From Membranipora membranacea (lineage: Eukaryota > Bryozoa > Gymnolaemata > Cheilostomatida > Membraniporidae): a DNA stretch of 64,000 nt. The stretch spans positions 5,456,001-5,520,000 of the forward strand of contig OU612067.1 of assembly GCA_914767715.1 (NCBI GenBank), in the 5' to 3' direction. A program made the position numbers and the translations under genes. Under the pieces are notes generated by a model. That model was given only the letters and a program-made list of their open reading frames with translations. It was not told the DNA's origin and ran no database searches. This document shows, piece after piece, positions 35,216 to 47,198 of the stretch (position 1 is the stretch's first letter; every line of letters begins with the position of its first letter).

Positions 35216-36169
35216 GAATTACTCAGAAACATTCATATTGAATTCCAGCCGAAGGAAGCGAGCAGCTTTCCGTCAGAGAAGTTGACGTGGTAAGTTTATC
35301 ACAATTGTAAAAACTCTTATTTATATTGCGTGGCAATATTCAAGGTTGAAATTTTTTTGATAAAAAAAAAGTAATTATTATACAGCTCCATTTCAAGGCA
35401 AAGGTAAGTCCTTGGTTATATCGACTGATCATTGGTTATAATTTTGTTGAAGCTCCATTGTTATTGGCGAGTCTGCCATTTGTTATTTCCTGCAGAGGAT
35501 CAAGTGAATCTGGTCTTATTGAAGGATAAGTTGTCACTTCATACATTGAATTGTCCTGGCGAGCATTCAGCCAGAGTATACTGGTTATTTTACTACTAGT
35601 CGCGCTACCATTTGATTAAATCCAATATTTTATAACTGCAGTTATATTTATCCTCATTACCCATAATTATATTTTAATATTGAAATTTAGACGGTCATTT
35701 TTACTTTCAGAGTACGATCAACCACTTGTTCACGACTCAACCACATGTTTAGGCCGATCTTTGCAAAATCACACATGGTCAAGTTAATGATTGCTTAGGT
35801 GGATTTCAGAGGTCCATAAAGTTAAGACATATTAAATATCGCAGCTCATGGGGCAAAGACTGTTTTCTGAGGCAAATGTGCATCACACTTAATGAGATTC
35901 TTTGTTAAAAAAGTCCATAGTTCCATACACTGGTAGCAAGCTCTTATTATGACAAAGTATATGCATCCATTTTTCGCAACATTTAATGTTTGTGATAGCT
36001 AATAAATCAATCAATCAAGAGTGCTAACCATTACACATTATATAATTACACCATTACACATGTATACACCATTACACAAAATAGAACCAAAATTTACCTT
36101 GTGTCAAACCAATCAAAGCGATAAATATAGTATTAATATTTGAATTAGAAATTTATATAACAAACACAA

Positions 36170-36249
36170 GAAGTGTGCAGGACGGGACCTTACACTCCTG
36201 TAATTAATATCAAAATTACGGGAGTGTGCGTTATTCGTCCCTCACACTT
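36170..36249. repeat. 80-bp imperfect hairpin
   Basis: AAGTGTGCAGGACG...ACACTCCTGTAATT is mirrored by AATTACGGGAGTGT...CGTCCCTCACACTT, with a few mismatches and an ~8-nt loop. It is non-coding and probably a tiny MITE or a remnant of one. Confidence 0.7.
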
Positions 36250-37326
36250 TGACAAAGTATTTTCAGCTACATCTTGCAGCAAAATCTAATAATGTGTTGA
36301 CAGCGAATGCAATACATGAACTCTTGGGGCCAATGCAACTCAATAAGTCTTATTCAATATAATATTGGCGCATTTCACTAAGGAACTTTTTGAGAGCTGT
36401 TGGATCGAACTTGATTATCAGTACTCTTAAAACTACATGAATTTGATTCATCGACAATTAAGTTACGTACATTTACCTGCTTCCGCAACGCTTAGAAAGT
36501 TTGTTGCGCAAAACAAACGGTATTTACAACTCAGTATTCCATTTTTTAATTTTAGTTCAGGTAGTTAAGAAAAGTCTTCATGGGTTCTTTAATACAAAAT
36601 AGCAGAATTCTTATATATCATCAAATTAGAGAAAGTAGCATTACCAAGGAACTGTTTCTCCAGCTCTTTGGCATGACTCAAAAATTTATTTCTGTTTGCA
36701 CCATAATGTAGATCATGTTTAATCAAGATTTACCTGAATTTACGAGCTATTTGACCAGTTTTAAGGAACTTCATTTCAGGACAAACTCAAGAACAAAAGC
36801 AGAAGAAAAAATGAATATACCTAAAGACAGATTTTAGTCTTGTTCCAATGTTGCAAGTAGTGTGATTTAGTTGCCAGCAACAGACTACTGCAAGTGCCGT
36901 TTTATTTTCGAATGATACTCTCCGTCTGAAATGCTACTCTTGACACTGAAAGCTAATCTCATACATGAAAGCATAACTGTTATACCGAATAATCATAAAC
37001 TCCATATACTTAATTTTCAGCTGCTCTGGTTATTTACTGTCGTGAATTACCGGGTACTAAGATTAAAAACAAAAAACAATATCATCATACTTAAAAATCT
37101 GTGAATTATTTAACAAATAAATAGAACTAATAATGTAGACCACAATAACATTCTACCAATGCAAAAACGTAATATAAATTGTTGTAAAGCAAATTCAAGC
37201 TGCCTTGAAATAAAAACTATTACTGATCTAGTCAAAATTAGCAATAAAATTTTGCTTGGTTCACTAGTAGTAAGAATCATCATTATTCTCCTGTAGTGGA
37301 GATGATTATGAATATCTTATCAGCAG

Positions 37327-40300
37327 CTAGGAGATAATGGTGATGTTGCTCTTGGTAGCGAAAGGCATGATGGCTGCTGTCAGAATATCGGTTTGAAGTG
37401 AAAACATACCACCTACAAGAAAATAAAGTGACCGGTATTAGCATCGACCCTATTCTACTCTGACAACAAAATAGCGCATTGTTTTTTCAAGAGAGTGTAT
37501 AGTTATCAGATTGTGCTCGACTCTCCTAGCGAACAAATCATTTCCGTAAGGCCTAGCAACCAACAAAAAACATGAAACAACAACATAATGACATTTGCAG
37601 TCTACAGAGAAAAATATGTCTCAAGGGCGCCGACCGATGGGGTGAAGTTAATCACCTTTCTACTATAATCACCACAGGCACAAAAACGTACCCGTGAATG
37701 GGCATGACATAATGTAGAGGCAGAGTGATCATTTCGCAGTATTTCCACAAACCTGAATGGATGAGAAGAACCTTCTTTCCCTTGAACACCTCAGGCTTAT
37801 TCCTGAGTAGATCTTGCAGAGCAAATGCAGTCTTTCCATTGTAACAGTTGTTCATGATGATACCGGTTTCCTGAGCGATACAAGCAATGAACTCTGTAAT
37901 GTAACATACCAAAATTTAAACAAAAATTCTGATTAGTTTGTCCAGTTCAGCCGCTAAAAGCATCATTGTTATGGCAAGAAGATAATTGGATTGAAGGATT
38001 GAAGGATTGAAGATCCACCTCCCCACTGTACTCCCACTGATGCAACTATTCCTGTTGTAATTGCTTAGAGAAAAGGGTACCAGGCGTACATCCTCTCTGC
38101 CAGCTAGTTCATAAGCAATTAATGTATTGTGAATTTTGCCTCAATTTCACCTCTGACAAACTTAGCCGTTCAATTCTGTGACTCTGGTTTTGGTGGATGT
38201 TGGTATCATTCCAATTCGAGCACATAATGTCACCTGCTTACACCTGAACCGATATTCTACAGTATTGTTTCTCAAAATATCCTAGGACCATTCAAAACTA
38301 TGCCTTAATCAATCGAGTGCTGTGCTCATAATACGTTTGTCATTGTTGCAGGAGGAGATAACTCTGACTTACCGAGTTGTTCCGGTGTATTTCTATCGTA
38401 TCCTGGTTCATTGTATCCCTGATGGTATGTTATGAGATCCTCTGCTTTACTCTTAACCTTATCAGATATTCCAAAGTGCTGGATACCAGAGGTCACATGA
38501 CCGAGAAAAAATTCTGGTGTGTACGACTGTATCACTCCATGTATCCTGGTAAAAAATATTTAAGACATAAAATTTTCTTAAAACATGTCGTTATAATGGA
38601 TGCTTAATAATGGCTCCAACTTTACAATAGAAATTTTAGCTCCAACTTTATCTCTCGTGTTCATAAATGATATGTTAAATTTACCCCTGTCCTCAACTGC
38701 TTATGCGAACGCAGACGATACTGTATTTATATGCCATCATAAAGATCCACAGTCTCTGGAGCAACCTTGTAGGAGTGACTTGGGTGTCATCCAAGAATGG
38801 TGCTATAAAAATCGGATGACCATAAATATAAAAAAATCTCATTACCTTGTTTTTGGCAATGCAAAGCATAAATTTGATTTAAAATTCTCCAATACCACCC
38901 TGTTACGATCATCTACCACTAAACTACTCGGATTTACAATTAGTGATTCGATGTCATTTGATAATCATATTGAATAGATAAAAACTAAAATACAAAAAAA
39001 TACCAATTTGTTACAATTATGCAGAACATTTTTGACCACACAATCAGCCAGACAGTTTTATTTTCAATTCATACATTGCCACATCATAAATGGAATACAA
39101 TTTTTCTTGAATATCGGTCAAAAATATCAGCTAGACTCACTTTATGTTTGTCAGAAAGCTGAGCTAAGAATTATTACAAATATTCATTACAATCCAGTTC
39201 AATTATCAAATACTTTTTTCTTATGTCGTACTTTTAAAATATTGCCACTTCCTAGTCTCCTTATATATTTTAGTTCTCTCTATGCCTACAGAATAATGTA
39301 TAACATCACACCTAGCTATATTAATGATCTTTTTCTTACTTGAAATCGACGATACCCCAAGCGCGATAATTTTCTTATTTTACCTCCTAATGATAAACTG
39401 AACATTGCAATTGCTTCATCTTTTAATAATCTTCCTTTGTCAATACGCTCACTGAGCAAAGTAACATCATTCAAATCTGGCGTATTCAAATATCTTTTGT
39501 TTCAATTATAACATTATCTTTTTATCTCTGCAACAAGTTTTGCCTCTGCACAATACTATAATGGAAATATCTTAACATTTTTCTTTTCTTTTTTTCTCTC
39601 TTCTCAAAGATATCTTATCTATTTCCACCTCACTGCTTTCCTTTTTTTTCCTCTTTTCCTTTTCCTTCGGCACTATTCGGAAAACATTCCGCTACTGGAA
39701 TGAAATAGACTGCCAATAAAAGTGTTAAAAAAAAAGGAAAATGGCAGAAAAGATTCTTTAAATAATAACAAAGTTTGAATTTTATATTCAGTTGCGGTGG
39801 ATGCAAAAACTTCTTTGGTGACAATCATACCACCTTTGTAGGCTTACCTCTTCTCAAACTTTGCACTTACTGATTATGGGTTAAAAGCTGAATTGATTTG
39901 TGCTCAATTATTAGTGTGATGACCTGTCAAGGCTTAAAATTGCAAAGTATAAAACATAGAGTTCTATATTATTATATCTGCTGTGTCAGGTTAATGGGGT
40001 CTTGCCAGCACATGGTCGTCTGAAATACAAACTCTGATCACCGGATCCAGTTAGACTACCACTGTTGCCACTTACAAAAAAATTTAACTTACTTGTATGG
40101 AGAACCAGCCAGATAGTTAGCTATAGCCAGGGAGGCCTGCATACCGCCCGACCCGCAACTACATATAATATCAGTAAACTCCATCCCCTTTAAAACATAA
40201 TAGGGTTATACTTAATGCTTAATACTTAATGCTTTTTAGATCACTTTGATACTGTATTGCCAGTGATGGTATTGGTAACTGAAAAGCATGAATGTGAACA

Positions 40301-43003
40301 ACTGGCAAGACAATTTATGTAAAAAGAATTTGGTATTTTTGCAACAATATAAATGCAAAAAGTTCTCACTAGGAACATCAGCAAGTGGCAAGTACTTGTT
40401 TATGTAATTTTTATGTTTTACCAGTAAGAATAAAAATATATCATTAATTAATTGATAATTGTGATATGAAGTACCTGATTTAGAATCTCTTCAAATGCAT
40501 CAAAGTAGCCCCACTTTCCAACCATAGACGAACCACCATAAGGTATAAAGTATGAGTCCTCGCCAGTCTCAGCTCTAGAAATTTCATAATACACTGCAGC
40601 ATTGACAGGGCATGATTATATTATGCATCTGATGACCACATGAGTGCATACAAGTAACTCTTAACTCGCCTGACCAGGATTCTGCACAAAACATTCTGCT
40701 ATCTTATATAAGGACCTACAGTTTAGTTGAAATGCTAAGACTACAGATTTGGCACTCAAACTACCTATACCATAAGAGGTATTCTCAGTCAGCTGTTAAA
40801 AATGAGGCTTACTTGAGTTTATTAGCTAGTGTCTCCATTCTTGGTTTGAACACACACTCGTAATCATCATCTTCCCCACACATATCATCCTTACTCTTCT
40901 TTATACAGTAGATCTGTGCTCCAGTCAGCTTAGAGAAAAACATGTTACCATCAGCTCGTATCTCGGAAGCGTCATTCTGTAATAGAGATAGATATTATGA
41001 CCTTCATACACTGGTCAAAATCTATCACTCACTACATATATCGATAATATTTGGATATTTCACAACATGCAGGTTCGAATTTCTTACTGATGCATACTTG
41101 TCTGCTCATGAATAAAAACGGGACAACTCTTACACATTACCGTCAGAATTTAATTTGCATTGTACCTGCACCAAAGCCTGGCATTGATGTATCTAGTTAT
41201 ACCAAGAGCCGGACATATGTAAACACAGACACAAATTCATTGGACCAACCCAACCATGCACCTTGTCACATAATCATGAAATAATACTAAAATCTTCCTT
41301 CTATATTGAAACAACTAAGTAACCTCAGAGTAATGGCTTACCAATGTATCTGAGGCTATGAGGAATATATGGCACGTCAGACCGAGTTGAGCACAGGCTA
41401 CTGCTGTGGCTCTGGCGTGGTTACTAGTCACTGAGCCACAGCTAATGATGTGCTTACATCCCTGATTCATCGCATCAGCCAGGATAAAATCTAACTTCCT
41501 CACCTACACAGCAAACAACTATATTTTCATAATATCATATTTTGATACAATAAACAGTTGGAAGTGACTTACAACTCATCGATAGAACCTACAATGGCAA
41601 GCTACTGTTTTCACAACGATCTGGAGGAAAGACACAGGCACAGAGCAAAATGCTAACTTTTAACACATCAGAAAGAGAGGCAATAGTTTTTGACAAAAGC
41701 AGAGAAACAAAACATAGTTTTCTGAGAGGGAGCATTAACATTAAAACATTCACCTTGTTACCAGTGAGAGCTGCCCCAGTTAGATCGTCTCTTTTAATGA
41801 GAACCTCAAATCCATCAGGCACTCCAGGTAATCTCCACTCATGTATAGGGGTAGGCTTCATTGAAAGCTACAAAAACAAGGATGAATAGTTCGATCAACA
41901 CAACTACTGGATACTTTGTCTTACTGGGTTGTGAAATATTTGTTTTAACTTGATTATCTGACTTTTCTCATGTGATCGTCTTAGCCTCCAAAAGTCTGCA
42001 TCTGATATGAGACACAAACACTAAACAATATTTCATTAAAAATCAGGTGTTTGCTAGGTACATCCGCATTCTCCAGGACACACAAAATGTAAAGCAGGGG
42101 AAATTTCTAGGCTGCTTAGTACATTTCTAACATAGTACAGTAACATTTGACTTTGTGTGTACACTACATCTAAATCTGACCTGATGTATAAACTTCCTAC
42201 TTTCCTAGCCCACTCAATGTACTGATCCCTCTTGCACTAATAATAAGCGTTAAAACATCAAATCAATCATTTATTAACTCTTTCCTGGCATAAGATGATT
42301 CTAAGGGCAATGAGATAGTAATTTTCCCAAAATAACATCATGATATTCAATACTATAATATAATGCCAGTTTTGATTGACCATAGAAGTTAATCACTTTC
42401 CGTCCCTTTTTCTGCATTCATCATTCAAAAAAATCTGGATACTGGGACAATCTGAGACTGGGTGTGATAACAAGGCCTCTCTCAGCCAGGCGGGATTAAA
42501 ATTGTATTAAGGGATTAAGAGCTAAAACTGATGCATAATGGGAATATCCAGTTAGTTCCAGTATGGATTGCATCAGCAACTTTTTCTTCAGGGCAACACC
42601 CATCTTTGCTACGTTTGATATTAGACTATTACTACCACTGCCACAGTCGTATGTCGCCTACGACATGCCCATTTGTGGTCACTCCTTTCGGCGATTCTTA
42701 CAAGATATTTTTTTAGCTCCCAGTTGACACCTATTCATAAAGACAAAATTCTTCCATTCGCATCACACTCATCCGATCTCAACTTCTTATTATGTGATAT
42801 CTCTCAGCTATTAGTAAATAGATATTTGTATTACCCTCTGCCTTGGTTTATGCAGAATGAAGATATGTTATACACTTACTATCATGTACACTTTTTCAAT
42901 GGATATATTTTTATATAGGCCTTACCTCGACTATGTTAGCAGGAGCTGGTCTCATACACTCCGCCCATTTTGGTACCTTGTAGTCTGTCACTTTCATCGA
43001 CAT
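37327..43003 (-). CDS. D-cysteine desulfhydrase/ACC deaminase-like PLP enzyme, copy A
   Basis: Nine exons in phase: 42926-43003, 41754-41867, 41342-41503, 40813-40976, 40475-40574, 40093-40187, 38373-38545, 37753-37893, 37327-37412. The product is 370 aa, the usual size for fold-type II PLP enzymes of this family, which cleave D-cysteine to pyruvate, H2S and ammonia or ACC to 2-oxobutyrate. The PLP lysine is expected to be K64 in LTGNK|VRKLDF, at the exon 2/3 junction. The phosphate-binding loop is CSCGSGGMQASLA. Other landmarks are RLPGVPDGFEVLIKRDDLTG, PYGGSSMVGKWGYFDAFEEI and the final GGMFSLQTDILTAAIMPFAT. The usual GxxQSNH motif reads GSVTSNH, so the Gln is replaced by Thr. Intron 6 contains an antisense retrotransposon fragment. 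A 5' UTR exon starts after an acceptor at about 43061. Substrate (D-Cys or ACC) cannot be told from sequence alone. Confidence 0.92.
38629..39740 (+). pseudogene. Non-LTR retrotransposon RT fragment and 3' tail
   Basis: One reading frame resembles the RT of CR1/Jockey-like elements: ILAPTLSLVFINDML, AYANADDTVF (the YADD box, with two extra residues), WCYKNRMTINIKKSHYLVF and LLGFTISDSMSFDNHIE. After a TAG at 38975-38977 the same frame goes on to HIINGIQFFLNIGQKYQLDS, KAELRIITNIHYNP and LPLPSLLIYFSSLYAYRIM. After a TGA at 39341-39343 it continues to FNNLPLSIRSL, ending near 39508. A 3' tail with TGCCAATAAAAGTGTTA and a run of A ends near 39740. The copy is 5'-truncated with at least two in-frame stops. 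It lies antisense in intron 6 of copy A. Confidence 0.85.
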
Positions 43004-44059
43004 CTTGGATGACTCTTACCAGTTCAGATTCACAGAGATCTCAGCAAACCAAACAGCACCTGAATGGAATATAAAATGATTAAAATGAAGCCCGTTTAAA
43101 ATTAGCTCAGATGTTTGGTAGCTATTATGTTGCGACCTGAGGACACATCTGTGTCGCAGAAGTACATACTTTAGATGGGAGTAATATTAGTACACATGCG
43201 CTCCAGGTTTTCACAGATGTCATGAGAATGACATGAAAATTATGCAGATGCACTGTTTATTTTAGGATCGACTTAAATTGGAACGGTTGAAATAGAAAAG
43301 TAAAGAAGTAGAGTACATTCTTGTCTCTGTCATTAATAAATAATGGAAAAGACCACTGTAAGCCCGCGGTATATTGTTGAAGAGAATTTGGCGCCAAGCC
43401 ATCAAATGCAGCAAATAGCGTCATGGCGTGGAAATTTTTAAGGCTCTTCTGGCAAACAGCCCACCAGTTTTATTATTATAGGATGCTAACTTTGTCCAGT
43501 CAGGTCAAGATCTGATATTGAAATATCTTGAAGCCATGCATTAAATTCGAAACATGCACTGTTCTCTAAAGTTGCGCAGGGTCATTCGTTTGAAGGCATC
43601 GATTAATTTTTCTCAATTGGATGGAACAAAAAAATGCAGGATACAAACAAAGATTTTTTGTCAGAATGTTTGTTCACCCAACGGAGAAAAGATCAGCTAA
43701 CCAACGCCGATGTGATTATGTCTCAAGAGAGTGTCATCAACTGACCTAGTTAAAGTGCTCAAATCGTCAGGGATTGCTGGTTGTATCATTTTATTATCAC
43801 CACTTTCACTTCTCTTGGGAAAGGAAACTGTAAGTTGTAAAGATGGGCGCTACTGAACGTGAATAACTGAACAAAAACCTGATCCAACGAAATTCAATTA
43901 TGATATAGATATGACAAATTGATTGCAAATAATTTCAAAACAGGAGAAGAGTACTCTTAGACAATGAGCTCATCATATTATGTTGTTTAGATTAATATAT
44001 CACAACTCTAAAATCATGCCAGAAAATTAATGTGAATTGGTTAAAAAGTATTAGGCCTA

Positions 44060-45066
44060 GGGGAAGGCGGGTTACGTTGAGCCAGTTTTTACATATTTGA
44101 TTGTAACATGCAGTTGAATTGTGCCAGATTAACAAAACTTGGCACTGAAATCGATCTTCATGTCTTCCATCAACATGAGTGAGGTCGGAAACCTATTGCA
44201 GCAAGAAAAGGAAATATTGCTGTTTCAAAAGAAATCGGGAAACGGCTCAACGTGCCCCAATCACGGGGTACGTTGAGCCGGGTCCGCATTATGTATGGGG
44301 CACGTTGAGCCACTCTGTTATGGGCATCTCTTTGCTGGTAATAACTTTTTAATTCATTGCAACCATAAGAAATAAAGAAAACCAACCAAATTCATTGCAA
44401 CAGCACATTTTTTTCACTCAACTGAACTATAAATTACAATTTTCAACACAAAATAAATCTCTGAAACATTTGCGGTAGAGAGAAACTTGCACACAGCAAA
44501 CTTGATGATAAGGGAAAAGTGAACTCAGAGCAATTGCTAATTTCATTAAAGAAACATTAATTCCAATGTTTTCATTTTTGTGTATGTAAGTGTTGTCGAA
44601 CAGTTTCAAACATAAACTTCATATACACTTTCATCATATAACAGTCATACTGCGGGGCGTGGCTCAACGTGCCCCAACGGGCATGGCTCAACGTGCCCCA
44701 ACAGCCTGTTTTTTACTTTCAACTCGAGTTAAACAAAATCTCCCGATCAGAGATACCTTTTTATTATGTGAAATTGAGACTAAATATGATGTTATGACAT
44801 AATAAAACTTGCAACTTCTCAGTCACGCCTTGTTGGGAATAGGTGACATTTCAGTCGATTAGCGCAATATTTATTTTTTACACTAAAAACGATGAAAACC
44901 TAAATAATTATCTTCCCTGAGTAGCTATCTTTCTTTATGTCTGCTCAAAACGGGTGCCTTTTGTCACATGACCTCTGATGGAGGGAAAACTCAAATCATA
45001 AAATGGTATTTGAAAAAAGTGGGGTGGATCAACGTGCCCCATGGCTCAACGTGCCCTGCCTTTCCC
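44060..45066. mobile_element. TA-flanked inverted-repeat transposon (pogo/Tc1-like, non-autonomous)
   Basis: Terminal repeats 44060-44083 and 45043-45066 match at 20 of 24 positions (GGGGAAGGCGGGTT... against GGGAAAGGCAGGGC..., both ending ACGTTGAGCC). They are bordered by TA on each side (44058-44059, 45067-45068), as in Tc1/mariner/pogo elements. The 15-mer GGGGCACGTTGAGCC at the inner TIR recurs inside: forward at 44265 and 44297, reversed at 44244, 44661, 44685 and 45026 (one mismatch). No transposase frame survives. Confidence 0.88.
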
Positions 45067-46140
45067 TATGCTTTTTAGTGCAGTATTTTAGGAATTACTC
45101 ATCTAACGATACACACACCCTACTATATCAATATGACCATAGACCAGTAATGGATCTCGATTACAGTTAGCTAAGGAGTTGGTTGGTTCGACTATATTTA
45201 TAAATCTGCTTATATCTAAAATTAGTCTGACATATATGCATCTTGGATCATGTACTGTTTGATGAACTTAACATTTAGACAAGCTGGTTATACCTAATAA
45301 AATTAAAGCTCAGAATAAAATATGTATAGCACCAGGTATCAGTCTTGTGTGGCAAAAGATATTGTCTTTTGATGACATGCATTCATGTCTTTGTCAAGCA
45401 ATAGAAATAAGGGACTAGAGTGGTTGTGACAGAACTAATGGTGTTGGAAACTGGCCTGCATATACAAGAGAAAAGGAGGGACACGGAAGCATTAATCACA
45501 ACCAACCACCATGGTTTAGTCCATAAGTATTGGATTTTGTGTTGGATGGATTGTAGAGTGTAAACAAGAAGATGGAAGTTGCTTGCATGGGTCTACTGAT
45601 ATTACTAACTTTGGGTCTTGTGACTACTTGAGGAAAGGCAGTAATCCTATGGTTGCTCCATACTGTTAGTATAGCCTTATCTCAGAACAGAAAAGGGGCC
45701 TCTGACTCAAATTTTGAGATAGTGCTCTCTGTCAGTAATCAGTAGTAATTTTATTCTTCTCATTTTCACTACTCTACCCAATGAGAGGGAGTTTATTGCT
45801 CTACCTCACAGTCAACACCGTGTTGACTTGCACAATATAAACTATGTACAACAGGCTTACTTTCAACAGTCTCTTTTTCTGCTTACCTTGCTGTTTGCGA
45901 AGAAACAGAAGATTGGGCTGCCCCTAAAGAGGGGCGCAAGGTGCCCTAAATCCTCATACTGAGAATGTGATACATCCTAGAGGTGAGGCCATAATGACCT
46001 CCTTATCATAATTAAGGGTGCAGCGAGCTGCCAAAACTGAACTGGCACTAATCGGCCATTGGCAGTGACACTTTGATCTATACCAATAGGGCAAGAAACG
46101 ATCTTTTTGTGCTTACCTTCGTGCTTCCAGAGTTCAAAGT

Positions 46141-46340
46141 AAAGGGGTTTGTGAATTTGCGTAATTGCCGTATTACGCGTAATAATTTGCGTAATTATAT
46201 TAATTTGGAATTTGCGTAATTTTAGGAGTTGTCTTCTATTGTTCTGACTGTAGAGTATACTGAAAAGAGAAGGTAATTCCTTGTCAAGGTCAAAGGCATG
46301 CCATCTCAAAATAGCTTGTGTTTTATCATCCGATAAGTAA
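46141..46340 (-). repeat. 200-bp repeat, left (inverted) copy
   Basis: About 94% identical to 52337-52531 in opposite orientation. The AT-rich end carries four TTTGCGTAATT-type motifs around an ATTACGCGTAAT palindrome. The rest, read on the minus strand, is open in both copies (AFDLDKELPSLFSILYS). It is probably an interspersed element; the family is not known. Confidence 0.8.
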
Positions 46341-47198
46341 GTGAAGTGTTGGGGAAATACTGCAGAGCCCTTCTTTATTTCAATGTTTACTTATTGAGAT
46401 TTGCTAATTAATAAAGATTTGTGCACCAAAGTCCAAACAGTGTAGGTAGTAGGAGAGGGAGAGAGCCAATCCACACCACTCAAATGAATAACTCACTGCC
46501 CTGTACAGCTTTGGAAAACTCAATCAATGTCCATTTGCAATGACAGACTGGCAGACTGTTCTCCCTTTAGCTAGTAGTAGGTTTTTAATTAATATTTTAT
46601 TTTCAAAGATTATATTTTATTAATTTAATATCATATATCAAAGTCTTACTACTCTACTGTAGGCTCAGCTAGTGAAGTATTGTCTCATCTCTCTGAACCT
46701 GTGGTGAATTGGTTGTTGTGTGCTTTGTCCAATGGTTCCCCAGCCTAATCGTTAAGGCCCTTCTCTTTTTTTTCTACTTTTTTTCAACAAAACTTAAAAT
46801 CAAGCATAAAATGGGCCTCTGAGATAATAAGGGCTATATATTAAGGCTACTCTGAGTATGTTTGCTCACAGCAATCACACCTACAATTCAATATGAGTAT
46901 GGCTATAAAGTAAGGTAGAACTGGGATTTGGAAGGAAAGTGTATATCTCTGTCATTCCATCCACCACCCCCATTCTTTATACGGCAAAGTGTTCTGTTGT
47001 GAAACTCCTGTTGCCTGACAAGCGAAGTTAGAGTAGTACCCTTGCGTGTGGTTAGTTCAGAAATTAATCTGTGGGTGCGTAAGCTAGGCTCGCTTAATAT
47101 GCATTGAGCTTGTTTTATTTACTGGTGAAGTTAACTAATGATGTACGATTACAGGTTTAACTTTTACAAAATTCTGGTAAAATTTTTCTTGTTTTCAG

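Larger units (their letters stand above)
43004..47198. other. Intergenic region upstream of copy A
   Basis: Holds the 5' UTR/promoter of copy A, the TA-flanked element at 44060-45066 and one copy of a 200-bp repeat at 46141-46340. No conserved coding exon was recognised. Confidence 0.5.

Noticed and set aside
42531-42918. Plus-strand open frames in the first intron of PLP copy A
   Set aside because: No recognisable domain, no consistent splice signals, and they end at the real exon on the other strand.
45977-46309. Minus-strand frame of 110 codons
   Set aside because: Part lies in the 200-bp repeat; the second copy has a stop at the equivalent place, so coding potential is not conserved.
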